A DNA stretch of 64,000 nt from Aotearoamyces nothofagi (Eukaryota; Ascomycota; Leotiomycetes; Leotiales; Tympanidaceae): NCBI GenBank assembly GCA_015345905.1, contig JADDTR010000001.1:1054001-1118000 (forward strand), read 5' to 3'. The notes beneath the pieces were generated by a model. It saw nothing but the letters and a program-made list of their open reading frames with translations. It made no database searches and had not been told where the DNA came from. Below, piece by piece: positions 10,990 to 22,941 of this stretch (position 1 is the stretch's first letter; every line of letters begins with the position of its first letter). The translations under genes were made by a program, and so were the position numbers.

Positions 10990-12631
10990 ATGGCGACAAA
11001 GAAGTCCAAGGTGGCCCCCAAGGACGACGAGCTCAGCAAGCTCTTTGAGGGCCTCGGGGACGGTGACGCGCCCAGCAAGGGCCCTTTGAAGGGAGCCTCC
11101 AAGACAGCCCAGGCTGCCTCGTCGCAGTCAGAAGAGGAACTTCTAGCAGAGCTTGAAACCCTGGGTGTCCAGCAGCCTGCCGACAGACCGCATACTCCAC
11201 GAACTCAGGCCAGTTCCAGCGCTGGTGGCAAGAGCTCAGACCTGCGGCGTGCTACTGCGACCCCACCGTCAGCCTCAACTCGCACGAGCGAAGAGAAGAC
11301 GTCCGCCGCAAGAAAGTCGGTTGATAGTGCACGATCGTTCCACACCAGCTTTACACCTTCTGCCACAAGCAGCGATCTTCAAGACGCGGAAAAGAAGGCC
11401 CCCATTGCCCAAGCCGCTGCTGCGAACACCGGTGGGTGGTGGGGAGGTATAATTGCAACTGCCAGTGCTGCTGTGAAGCAGGCTGAGGCTGCCGTAAAGG
11501 AGATTCAGCATAACGAGGAAGCAAAGCGATGGGCTGAGCAAGTTAAAGACAATGTTGGAGCTCTGAGAGGATTCGGTAGGTTGATAAACACGTGTTAATG
11601 ACCATTTCTAACTGTTTACAGGCGGCGAACTGAGTTCGAGAGCACTCCCTACCTTTACCAACATACTACATACTCTTGCGCCCCCCATATCATCCCACGA
11701 GAAACTGAAAATTCATATTACTCACGATTTTATCGGATATCCTTCCTTGGATCCTCTCATCTACTCTACCTTCTCCCGGGTCATGGCGCAAGTCGAGGGC
11801 GGTGATCTCATGGTAATTCAACGTGGACATGAGTCTACCGCGCGTCGATATTCCGAATCTGGCTATACAGGAGGTAGTAGTGGGTGGAATGATGGACCTT
11901 GGTGGCGTCAGGGCAATGAGCACCGAGACCTGGGTGCTGTTAAAGGCTTAGTTGAAGGTACAAAGCTTGTTCGTGTGAGCGCTGAATCATATTCGAATGA
12001 ATACTTCACATCTCATGGTGGCCTTGAGCTTGCAGCTCAGCGAGCCACTGAAGATCTCAGCAAATCCAACCCAGTTCGCACCAGCGATATCTTTCTTGCT
12101 TTACAGGCAATCTCACATGAATCTTCTTCAGAGCTATTCCAGGGTCCTCCCAAGGACAAAAGCTCTGAGACTGTTGCCGAAGAAGATAAGCCAGATGAGC
12201 TCGTCTCATTTGCCGTCTACCTACATGACCCCGTTCATAGCATTACTTTCTACACTCTTACACAGGCGATTCCGGCTAAATGGATTAGGTGGCTTGATGC
12301 GCCTTCTCCGTTGACACCTGCATCACCAGCATCACCTTCTGCCGAGTCGGCACATAAGGGTGGCTTCTTTGGCCGTGAAACAGAGGCTTATCTTAATCCC
12401 AATCTACCTGAAGAGATTGCAGAAATCATCGAATCTGGCGGCGTTGATCCCCGAGAATGGGTCGCTGAATGGGTGGAGGAAATCCTTGGCTTGGGTGTTG
12501 GCATCGTCGCACAACGCTACGTAGCTAGGAGAATGGGAGTGGGCGAGGGAGGTATTGGCAAAGGCAAGGCGCGTGAAGAAGAGATCCTTAATGATGGAGG
12601 CGGAGAAGCTGCTAGAGCCGGTGTTCTGTAG
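10990..12631 (+). CDS. MTC1: Mtc1-like protein (maintenance of telomere capping 1 family)
   Basis: Yeast Mtc1 is a peripheral Golgi/COPI-associated protein named for a genetic interaction with telomere capping; its molecular role is unclear. Exons 10990-11575 and 11622-12631, joined over a 46-nt intron, give 531 residues. The N-terminal third is a Ser/Thr/Ala-rich disordered tail beginning with a Lys-rich stretch. The conserved part starts at GGWWGGIIATASAAVKQAE near residue 150, continues into an amphipathic helix with EEAKRWAEQVKDNVGALRGFG, and after the splice carries the ALPTFTNILHTLAPPISSHE and HDFIGYPSLDPLIY signatures I associate with the family. Two Pro/Ser-rich stretches interrupt the C-terminal half. 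Assignment is by recalled family motifs, not by alignment. Confidence 0.8.
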
Positions 12632-15600
12632 ATATCCGATCTATTGCTGGTGTTGGGGGGGCATTTTAGTGGGGTTTAGGAGAGTCTAAGTTGTGTTTAT
12701 CAGAGGCGTTTTGTTCAGATACACCCTGGGAATAATATATGTCGACGACGTTTCTTACAGACAAGGATGATTTATCTACAATGTCTACCGACAAGAGGCC
12801 GCTGTGGAAAGGCTCATATATATCTAGACATTCAATGACGAGAATCTTACAAACGAACTCTGCCGTTTAGAATGTCCATTATTAATGACAGGAGGTTTCC
12901 TGCTGATTCTGGAGAGTCCTAAATGGGTCCAAGCAAAACCCCTCTCTCACCGGTTACTGAAGCCTGGCAGGAGGTTTGTATAAAGCAGCCGCTGTACTAT
13001 AACAAGTCATTCATATCAGTTTAAGTTATCAACGTCGCTATCTCCAGGCGCCAACAGCTAAACGGCTAGTCGCAATTCTAGGCATGATCTGATGTACCGC
13101 GACCGCTACTTCTTGAGGCTAGCGCACACGTCATTTGTGCAGGGGTTTAGATTTGACGGCGATGTGTGTTGGCGAATCACAGGAGAGATTTGTACGAGTG
13201 GGGGATTGGAGGGTACGAGTACAATGAGAAGGCAGAGACCCTTTGGGTGATAATCGGGAGGGCCCCGAGGACCCTGAGGGGATGGATTGTACTATCCCCC
13301 CTAAACAATCTTGGACCGGGGGGTTTGTCTAAGATAGAATCAAGGGCACAACCAGGACATAGACTGGGGGCTGAGCCAGTGAATTGCTCGTGTCGAAGGG
13401 TCGGGAAACAGTACGAGTCTTGTCAGGGCCCGTGAGGGTGTCGATATCCAAAAAGACACGTAGCCTCACGTAGCCTTATGATGTTATTGGCTGAATTCCC
13501 TTGCTGTATACCCTGGCACCTGTTCAGATTTACCCTCGAAGAAAACCCCCGGTCCAAGATTATTTAGGGGGGGATAGTATCTCGAGTGTATGGTTTCTTT
13601 TGGCGGGGAGGGAGGTTGCGTGATAGTGACAGCGATAATCTGTATGTTGTACCGAGGTGCTAGTGGAGGACGGATATGTAGTACAGTAAGTAGCTGCAGG
13701 GTGGAGAGGCGCTCCGGATGCACTGTAGGTGCGCGGCTGCTGATAGACTGCGATGGGAAGGGAGGTAGAAGATATAGTGATGGTGTGACGGAAGATTCGG
13801 AAGAAAAGCTGTCGGGGATCAGGCTTGACAGAGCGACAGTCACGTAGATGGTGGATTTCCGAAGAAGATGTAGAGCAGCTGAAGGAGTTGTATATCTGAG
13901 AGTATTGCTGGGAAAGAGAACAATGATAATGAGTTAGATCGTACACAATGGTACGAGGACGACAGGACAGCATCATCCTTTGCGCAAAGCACGTTCACGC
14001 GTCATGAGAAGTGGATTCTCCCAAGGCGCCCCCCCCGCCCACTAAGGCAAAGCAAGTACAGTAGTAAAGCGAAAAAGAAAGGTAAGGTACCTACCTAGTA
14101 GGTCGTATAGGTCCTTTACAAATAAGTACTTGATCCGCCTAACGATAACAATAAAAAGTACCTGCTCGAGTAATTGCTTTGTTGTGTACGATTTCTGCAT
14201 CATTGTATTTTTGTGAGAGGCATATAGACAGATCGTCGAACGAAGAAAGAACCTTTTGGTATCCCTTTATTGTCTATAGTCTTTGCATAGGTCCAATCGC
14301 AATCGCTGCATCGAGCTGCTACGCATCATACACTCAGTCAGCATTACACTTGTTCCGAAACGCCCCTTACTCAGGATCCAAGGTCGCAAGATCCGGTATA
14401 GAATTGGATTGTTAGGCTGTGCTTTTTGGTTTGTCGGCTAGCTGAGATTGTCGAGAAGCAAGAAGAGACGAGAGGGGAGAGGAGGATTTCAAATCGGAAC
14501 GATGGCTATGATCGAGGTCAGTCTCAAGTCGAAGCGCGTATCCATTTTTACTTTCTCGAGGAATGGGGAAGGATGAAGTCATCGCGCTGCCTGGCGTCTA
14601 CGCAGGTCGGATGAAAAAAGACATAGTTGTTTTCCTGTGCAAGGCGTGCGTCAGCTTCTTTCTTCTCTTGACGGATTGGAAGAAGATTACTGTATGCTGT
14701 ATACTGGGTAATTTTCATGATTCATGTTCGGCTAGGTACAGCAGCACAGTGCAGTGCATTGACCCGGCTTGTTCGAGAGATGAGGGCATGCATCGGGGTG
14801 TGGTTTAGGGTCTTCGGGGGGCCCTTATCTACCTTGAGAACCCTAAAACTCGGCCAGAATCGTGCAAAGTTGAGTTGCTACTAGTGGTGGTGGCTCAGCA
14901 GCAGCAGTGTTGCCGTATGTATGCCGTTGAGGAACAGTAAGGTAGTCGGCATTGCAGAGTAGCAGAGTGGTCCTCACCCAGGTATCTATGCTCAGATATG
15001 CTGGAACTGTGGGAACTGCGGGCGCTGTGGACGCTGTGGGCGACCGTTCCGGTGGATGTTCCAGTGTGCATCCTTGGCTTTCCAAGATTCTGCCGGTAGT
15101 GGAGGGGCTGTGCTGTGCTTCAGGTATGTAGCCCAAGTACTGTAGCAGCTCACCCTCTGCCTGGGTCGGTACAGATCCAGTGTGCCAGTGTGCCAGTTAG
15201 CATAGTTCTTCTGAACAGTTAGTGGACGGGCACGCTGGACAGGCCTGGACTCCGGCGCGACAGGGAGGGAAGACAGAGGCACAGCACGCTGGCCAGGGCT
15301 TCGGGCGCCGCCAGCTTCCATTCCGGTGCCCTCCCAGGAACCCTATGACGCTGTCCTTCGCTTAGGCGGATGACGTCGCAAGCCGGATCGACAAGCGGCG
15401 TGCTGCAGAATAGCCCCAACTCTACCAACAATCTTGCTCGATAATCGACGACTCTCGACTGCACCTGATGTTGGCCTGCCCTTCCTCCACTCCAGTACTT
15501 TCGTCCTTGGCCTCCATTCACCCTTCACTCTCAATCACCTCTTCTCTTACCGTTATCCATCACATGAAATCCACCAGTCGATCTTGGTAGAATCCCAGAG

Positions 15601-15748
15601 TCGTCGTCTACACGCACTCTTCAACTCCCTGCCTGAAGCTTCCTTTCTGTCTTGCATCGCAACAGCTTCTCGCTTTTGTGTCCCATCCATTCCCGCCCCT
15701 CTCGCTCGACACACTATTTCGTACTGTTGCACTTGGCCCTTACTAACC
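12632..15748. other. 3.1-kb gene-free region (kinase 5' flank)
   Basis: Between the MTC1-like stop and the kinase start I find no ORF with protein-like composition, only overlapping short ones. The region contains the MITE-like element at 13292-13577, pyrimidine-rich DNA just before the kinase and poly-C tracts (for example near 14030). It probably holds the long kinase 5' UTR and promoter. Confidence 0.55.
13290..13579. mobile_element. MITE-like element with ~35-bp TIRs and TA duplication
   Basis: A 286-bp unit (13292-13577) is bounded by near-perfect inverted repeats. The left arm, 13292-13326, reads CTATCCCCCCTAAAC then AATCTTGGACCGGGG. The right arm, 13542-13577, is its complement with one extra C in the C-run and one C/T change. 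The dinucleotide TA flanks both ends (13290-13291 and 13578-13579). TA target duplication and small size fit a non-autonomous Tc1/mariner/pogo-type element. The interior of about 215 bp has no coding capacity. The TIR differs from that of the complete Tc1 element at 62 kb, so it is not simply a deletion copy of that element. Confidence 0.75.
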
Positions 15749-17983
15749 ATGGATTTCGGGAAGTCTCTGAAGAACTTTATACGTGGGTCACACCTCTCCA
15801 GGAATGTGGATTGCAGCATCTAAATGTCTTCTGCCTAGGTCACGGAAAGCAAGCGCGGGAGAGCAAGCCACAAGGAGAACCAACAACCCACGTCTCTCCT
15901 GTCACCGCACATCAACAACAACAGCCACCGAAGGATTACGACTATGCGCCGCATCCTCAGAATCACTACGCAGACAGTGATCCAAACGTAATGCAACACC
16001 ATACACGTCAAACAGCCGGTGAAGATGCCTACTCGGCTGCAGATACCAATAATCGGAATCGAAGTGCACAGGCAGGAAACGCAGCTGCGCACGCGGCAGG
16101 AAACAACCAGAAGCTATCTGGAGGCAGAGGCAAAAGAGTCGATCAAGAAGAACTAGCAAGAATCGTCGCCGAAGAGAACGAAAGCAAGGGGAAGTTGCCA
16201 AGATACCCAGGTTTAGAGCGATGGCGACTTATTGAGAAGATGGGTGACGGTGCTTTCAGTAACGTCTACCGAGCACAAGATACTGAAGGATCTGCCGGTG
16301 AGGTTGCCATCAAGGTTGTCCGGAAATTTGAAATGAACTCGAGTCAGGTAAGTACCAGGCATGATTGCAACTTTTTCCTTAATTTGAGCTCCGCCAACGT
16401 GCTCCCTAGGGCGACGCACATCTGCACCCGGATTTCAAAAAGCAACCTAAGGTTGTAGAGGTTAGCATCTTTTTCAGATATCTCACTTTATTTTATGCTT
16501 GATACTTCTATTCGTCGTCTCTGTGTTTTCCCTATGTGCAGTCTGTGATGACAGTGCTTACGTATTCTCTTTCAGAGAGCAAACATCTTGAAGGAGGTCC
16601 AGATCATGCGACAATTAGAACACCCCAACATCATCAAGCTTGTTGATTTCTCCGAATCAAAACAATACTACTATATCATCCTAGAGCTGGCTCCTGGTGG
16701 AGAACTCTTCCATCAGATTGTTCGTCTCACATACTTTAGCGAGGATCTTTCACGACACGTCATCACACAAGTTGCTGAAGCATTACTTTACCTTCACGAG
16801 GAGAAGGGAGTTGTTCACAGGTATGTTGGAGATGTTTAGGATGACTTAATGATAACATTACTGACATCACCACAGAGATATCAAGCCCGAAAACTTATTG
16901 TTCTCACCAATTCCATTCGTTCCACAGAAGAACCCAAAGCCAAGATCTTCAGAAGATGAGGATAAGGTTGACGAGGGAGAGTTCATTCCAGGTGTCGGAG
17001 CAGGTGGTATCGGACAGATCAAGATTGCAGATTTTGGTCTATCAAAGATTGTCTGGGATACTCAAACCATGACACCTTGCGGTACGGTTGGATACACAGC
17101 ACCCGAGATTGTCAAGGATGAAAGATATTCCAAGAGTGTCGACATGTGGGCGATGGGCTGTGTACTTTACACATTACTCTGTGGCTTCCCACCCTTCTAC
17201 GATGAGAGCATTCAAGTCCTGACGGAGAAGGTTGCCAAAGGTCAATACACATTCCTATCGCCATGGTGGGATGACATCTCGAAGCCTGCTCAAGATTTAG
17301 TATCACATCTCCTAACAGTCGATCCCGAGAAGAGGTATACGATTCAAGAGTTCCTCGCACATCCTTGGATTAAGAATACTAGAGAACCAACTTATGCCGC
17401 TTTTGATGCGCCACCATTAGCTACACCTGCTGCTGAGCGACAAAGGCAACTTTGTGAACCTGCTCTTGCATTTAATCCCGATCTCCTCGAGTCACCCGGT
17501 TCTCGACGTATGGATTTCAGATCACCCGGAGCTGTCAACCTTCGTGAAGTCTTTGATGTTGGCTACGCTGTACATCGTCAAGAAGAGGAAGGCAAACGCC
17601 GGAAGAACTTCAAGCAAGGTTACCGTGGTGCAGCTGCCATGACTGGTCTCAATGCTATCGAAGACGAGGATTACGAAGAAGAAGACTATGAAGAGGATGG
17701 TGGACAAGTACCGGCCAAAGTCCCAAAAGCTAGAGATGCAGATGTTCATAATGTCGAACAGTCACTGAGAAATACCAACCTCAACTCTGCCGCACAAGCT
17801 AGACAAGCTGCTCCTAAAGAGAAGGGCTACGGTCAGCATAGTGCTGCTGTTACGGCTGCCGCTAGGCAACAAGTACGAAACCGAAAAGGTCCATTCGAGC
17901 TAAACCTCGATGGCGCCACTTTACTTGGTCGTAGAGGTCAGAAGGGACCAAGCAACTTGAGGGAAACAACCGTGGCTCTTTAG
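15749..17983 (+). CDS. RCK2: Rck2/Srk1-like Ser/Thr protein kinase (CaMK group)
   Basis: Predicted MAPKAP-type kinase acting downstream of the Hog1/Sty1 stress MAPK. Five exons (15749-15782, 15839-16347, 16410-16460, 16576-16820, 16876-17983) give 648 residues; exon 3 is only 51 nt. A Gln/His/Asn-rich N-terminal tail precedes the kinase domain at about residues 138-447. Visible motifs are the Gly loop MGDGAFSNVY, VAIKVVRK lysine, HRDIKPENLLF catalytic loop (split by intron 4), an acidic insert, DFGLSK, the GTVGYTAPE activation segment and the DMWAMGCVLY helix. The long acidic insert between HRD and DFG is what I expect of Rck2 kinases. The C-terminal 200 residues include an acidic EEDYEEED run and a basic tail. 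The first intron, after an 11-codon exon, is the least certain. Confidence 0.88.
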
Positions 17984-18622
17984 GTCACTATTTAAGTTGG
18001 AAGATCAACCTCTGCGTATCATGAGACTGATCAAGGACTCGTATCTACAAATTTGCAGCGGTGTTGGGTGGATTGCATGCATGCATGCATGGATACTTTT
18101 CACAAATAGACATTTCGATGCCCTGTTTTATTCTTCTGATGCTTCTTCTCCTTTTTTAAAGGGCGTTATTGGGATGGGGAATGAAGAAACTAGGGAATGG
18201 TGTGATCGATTGAATTGCTTTTTTTTTTTAGCTGCATTGCATTGTACCGAATTGATCTGCTCTGGTATGCGTGTAATAGCACGCTCAGATGTGGATAGTG
18301 AAAGATGGGAGATGGGGGATAGACGAGCCAAGATTTCAAAGTTGTTGAGTTTTGAAGTTTATTTACATGAAATAAAGTCGAAATGAAGTGAAGTAAAGGA
18401 CAAAACTTATCATATAAAACTGGGACATCTGCCGAAGTGAGCAGGTGATAGCTTAGATTACTATGGAGCACCCAGATTTACAATAATTGTATTGGCATGC
18501 CAACTCGCTAGGCAACTTTCGTGGGGAACAACGTGACAACGTCATCACTTTCATTAACCAAAACAGTAGGAAGCTCCTGACATCTCGACATACTACTAAA
18601 ATAGTCCTGTCTATGTCAATAC
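17984..18622. other. Intergenic, kinase 3' / malic enzyme 5'
   Basis: AT-rich spacer containing a short (GCAT)n run near 18076-18090 and a T10 tract near 18222. The right part is the likely malic enzyme promoter. No gene seen. Confidence 0.55.
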
Positions 18623-21165
18623 ATGGCATCGACCTCACGACTAATTCTTTTCAGACGTCAAATACCATCAGATCGCTTGAAATCCTTCATTATCACACGT
18701 ACCAACAATCGGCGTCTCGTGACAATGCATCGAGGATCATCAGAGCACAAGAGGAACAATCCTCATATAAAACATCCCGCATATGGACATTTGCCCCTGG
18801 GTACTAGCGGTCCCGAAGATTGCGCCTTGACAGGAGCGGCTCTTCTCAATACTCCATATTTCAATAAGGGTGCTGGATTCCCAGTCGATGAACGGCGGAC
18901 ATTCAATCTCACAGGACTACTTCCTCAGAATGTCTCTACTTTAGATCAACAGGTCAAGCGGGCTTATGAACAGTATATTAGTCGACCGAACGATTTGGCG
19001 AAGAATACATTCATGACCTCAATGAAGGAGCAGAATGAGGTACTCTATTATAGGGTGAGTCGGTACTGGTCTACTTTGCAACTTCTGTTACTCCCTAGTG
19101 GAGTAGTTGAAAGAAGATTAATCCATCTTTTGGAAATTCGAGGCTACTTTCAAAATTGACGGCACACCTTGGCAACCAACTTTCAACAAAGCACCATGCT
19201 CCAGCTGTAATATTATGACAACAGCTTTGGCTGAACTCAAATCGGTACAGAGATAGAACTGCTTCTTTTGAATCTCTTGTGAAAGTTCCAGAAAAACTTC
19301 CTCCCATGTCCTGGTAGTACTCCAAGGAAAAATACGTATATCTTTGGCGGTTACATGTGTGCCTTCAATTTTGAAAATAGCTTCGATTAGATACCAGCAC
19401 ATTACGAAGGAGGCTCAAATGACACGCTGAGCACGTGACGGTCATTTCATAGATATCAGCTAATCAAGAAATAGTTGATAACGGATCACCTAAAGGAGAT
19501 GTTCAGCATTATTTACACACCGACGGAAGGAGATGCAATTCAAAACTTCTCCAGGCTATTTCGACGGCCACAAGGATGCTTTCTCAATATCAACGATCAA
19601 GAGAGGGTTTACCATGACCTTGGACAGTGGGGAAAGCCCGAAGATATAGACTACATTGTTGTCACAGGTAGTGACCCTAATAACGTCAAGAAGTCACTAG
19701 CTAACTTTATACAGATGGCGAGGAAATTCTTGGTAATACTGCTACCTTAGCATATTTTTCATTACTGACGCTTAGTAGGAATTGGTGATCAAGGTGTCGG
19801 AGGAATCCTCATTTCAGTTGCAAAGCTTGTCCTAACAACTTTGTGTGCTGGTATCCACCCAAACAGAACACTGCCTGTAGTTCTCGATTGCGGCACAGAT
19901 AATGAGGAGTTACTGAATGATGAGCTCTATTTGGGTCTAAAACAGCAACGTGTGCGAGGCAAGAAGTATGATGCGTTCGTTGATACCTTTGTCCAATCAG
20001 CTAGGAAGCTATATCCTCGCGCATATATCCATTTTGAAGACTTTGGCTTGCATAATGGCAAGTTACCTTCTCTAACTGAAGATTCTTAACTAATGTAATG
20101 AAGCGAGACGTATATTGGACAAATATAGACCAGACATTCCGTGCTTCAACGACGACGTACAAGGAACAGGATGTGTTACTCTTGCAGCGATGCTGGCCGG
20201 TCTACACGTTAGTAAGCTTAAGCTACATGACATGAGACTGGTGATCTTCGGATCTGGAACTGCTGGTACTGGTATTGCCGATCAGGTCCGTGATGCTATT
20301 GCTGCGGATAGTAGCATATCTAAGGAGGAGGCAGCTAAGCAGATCTGGTAAGACTCATAAATAACGCGAATGAAGTAAATGCTAACCATCATACTGTAGG
20401 TGTGTCGATAAGCCAGGCCTTCTAGTGAAGAGTCTGGGAGACACACTCACCCATGCGCAAATTCCTTACGCCCGAGATGATGAAGAGTGGAAAGGCAAAG
20501 ATCACTCCGATCTGTTCTCGGTTATTAGAGAAGTGAAGCCACACATATTGGTTGGAACATCTACAAAGCCAAGAGCCTTCACCGAAGATATCGTTAAAGA
20601 GATGGCTAAGCACGTCGACCGCCCAATCATCCTCCCGCTCTCCAACCCAACTCGACTTCACGAAGCAGATCCGACAGACTTGAATATATGGACCAAAGGC
20701 AAAGCACTCATTGCGACCGGTTCACCATTCCCTCCTGTTGAGTATAATGGTAAGAAATACGAAGTAGCCGAATGCAACAACTCCACCTGCTTCCCTGGTA
20801 TTGGTCTCGGTAGTGTTCTATCCCGCAGCAAGCTCCTCAGCGACAAGATGCTTGTAGCAGCCGTCAAATCTCTTGCCGCACAATCACCTGCTCTCGAAGA
20901 TCCTGACAAAGGGTTACTTCCTGATGTCGTTGACGTACGCGAAATCAGTGTGAATATTGCCAAAGCGGTCATTAAGCAGGCAGTGGAGGAAGGTTTAGCA
21001 CAGGAAAAGGGCATACCAGAGGATGACGAGGAATTAGAAGAGTGGATTAGAGAGCAAATGTGGGATCCGGTGTATAGACCTCTAAGGCTGGTAGATTTCG
21101 ATAATGCAAGCCGTGAAGCTAAGGGTGAGATAGGTATAGCAGGGACGGTAGGACAGGAATTGTGA
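18623..21165 (+). CDS. NAD-dependent malic enzyme, mitochondrial
   Basis: Oxidatively decarboxylates L-malate to pyruvate, making NADH. Six exons (18623-19054, 19475-19667, 19715-19732, 19779-20057, 20104-20347, 20400-21165) give 643 residues. The N-terminus is basic with no acidic residue for ~15 residues and looks like a mitochondrial presequence. Family signatures seen include FNLTGLLPQ, MKEMFSIIYTPTEGDAI, VVTDGEEILGIGDQGVGGI (needing an 18-nt exon), VVLDCGTDN, the HFEDFGLHNA metal-site region, FNDDVQGTG, the GSGTAGTGIA nucleotide loop and LPLSNPT. The exon 4/5 intron uses a GC-AG donor. Intron 1 is 420 nt and carries an antisense ORF. The cofactor assignment to NAD rests on overall resemblance to yeast Mae1-type sequences. 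Confidence 0.93.
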
Positions 21166-22172
21166 TGTGGATATAGTACTAGCCTTATAGAATGAGAGAA
21201 TTTGAGTTACTAACTTGTCATTTTTCATATGATGATTGGTTTTGTTAGTCTTCGGCTTTCATAGTTGCAGGAGCGGAAAGGTTAGCCAGGGGTACCGTGC
21301 CACTCTTTGACTCTAGAGCTTTCCAGTAGAAAGTGGTGGAAAGAAAGCGGTGGAAAGAAAGCGGTGGAAAGAAAGCGGTGGAAAGAAAGCGGTGGAAAGA
21401 AAGCGGTGGAAACGCTACCGTCAACGAATAAGGGTAAGAAGAATGGGTTGATGAGCAATATACATGGACCTTTTCTGTTTAGTACAAAATCGAGCGCCGT
21501 GGCTTAATTATAGAGTTTTCATCTTGATGCGGAGCTCCTTAGGAAGGTACGATCGCGATTTTGGCTAATTTGGCAACAACCTGATGGTCTAGCTTTGCAA
21601 TTACTTGCTTTCCTTATGTATTGCAAATCCTAGAGACTGTATATAGTTCATACCTAGTCTGCGACCCTGCAGTGCTCAGTCTTGCTAAATGAGCATAAAC
21701 TTAGTTCATCTCTAGTATATATTTGTTAGTTGCCTATTCTGTAGCCTTTATCTTGTCAATTGGCGTACTGAGATTGTATAGCTGTAGTCTACGTCGTCCC
21801 ATGAGCGTGATAGAGCTTATTACCTAATACAGTATCGAGTGCAAGCCCCTTCATTGTAAGTTTCTCCGGGCATAATGTTGTCGTCCTCGAGCAAGATATT
21901 ACGTATAGTTTCTTCACTGACGAGAATATTTTAGCATATGCAATAGTTTCCCGTAACATCGTATATAACATAGTGCCAGGTAGCGCTCCAGAGGGCCTAC
22001 AAAAACAGCTCTCCCCTCAAAACAATTCCCTTCCTCTTCTTCTTTCTACGCACAATATCTTCAAAGCATCTCTTAACAGCACTTCAGCTCTTATACTCTT
22101 GTCTTAATATACCACGATTATCACACCTCCAGCACTGTCATCACTATATCCTATCCAGACATAATCTTCAAA
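21166..22172. other. Intergenic, malic enzyme 3' / orphan gene 5'
   Basis: AT-rich. It contains the 14-bp tandem repeat at 21333-21413 and, just before the next gene, a CT-rich stretch (22010-22080) of the kind common upstream of fungal start codons. No other gene supported. Confidence 0.5.
21333..21413. repeat. 14-bp tandem repeat, ~5.8 copies
   Basis: The unit GCGGTGGAAAGAAA recurs head to tail with almost no divergence; only the first copy differs, GTGG for GCGG. The unit length is not a multiple of three, so it is not a coding repeat. It lies 170 nt after the malic enzyme stop. Confidence 0.85.
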
Positions 22173-22941
22173 ATGTCTGCTATCGACACGTCTTCCGTCG
22201 AGTCCATCGTCGGTGCTCTCAGGCAGATGGCGGCCAACAGGGTTACTACCAACGAGGCATTCATCATCGAGGTCCTCGCCGACGAAGAGATGGAAGATAA
22301 CATCATCATCTACAACCAAGTAGGATTGATAAGAATCCCCAAAGAACTTGACGACACCAACAGGCGCCAGAGGTCTCCACAGAGCCTCAAAAGGGAGATT
22401 AGTGGTCTTGTCGAGGCCCTCCCAAATAACACTCTCTCCAAAGCGGATGTTGCAACCATCGAAGAGCGTATCAAGGTGCTAATTGAAAAGGTGGAGGAGT
22501 TGGAAATACACGAAGCCTCGACACAAATTCTGTAAGTCTTCCTCATTCCATCTCAATGTATCACCTGGGCATCGCGTACGTGGCGAACACTTGACGATTA
22601 GAGCAATTGGAGCTTTGCTAACATTCTCCAGGGCACCACAATACACCTTGCCGTATCGAGCACGCAATGCCTCGACAATGGAGTGGACTCCTCCAGCGAC
22701 GCCAGAGAAGGAGGTCGCCACCACCACTCTTGCTGTCGCTACCACCCCCGCCGCCGATACTCCTCTCGCTGCCGTCGGCTTCCCTCACGATGCTCCTACA
22801 GTGGTATTCGGAAGACCTGCTAGAAGAGCTCTCCCCATAAGGAGCTTCCTGGAGCTCATCCGAAGCCCTCGAGGGACACTAGCAACGTTCGACAGAACAG
22901 TTCCCATGGTCGCCACATGTGACCCTTCTCGTCCTGCTTAA
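22173..22941 (+). CDS. Orphan two-exon protein, function unknown
   Basis: I do not recognise this protein. Exon 22173-22531 ends in a GTAAGT donor. Exon 2 most probably starts at 22632, after a GCTAAC branch site and CCAG, for a 222-residue product. An alternative in-frame acceptor at 22601 would add 10 residues. The N-terminal part (about 120 residues) is acidic and helical, with a possible coiled coil around LSKADVATIEERIKVLIEKV. The C-terminal part is Thr/Ala/Pro-rich followed by a basic FGRPARRALPIRSFLELI segment. A CT-rich leader precedes the ATG. No signal peptide or membrane segment is seen. It may be a lineage-specific gene. Confidence 0.6.

Noticed and set aside
15434-15748. In-frame upstream extension of the kinase first exon
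   Set aside because: The open frame reaches back about 105 codons but has no ATG; the peptide is leader-like Ser/His/Leu sequence. The ATG at 15749 in TAACCATGG context is preferred.
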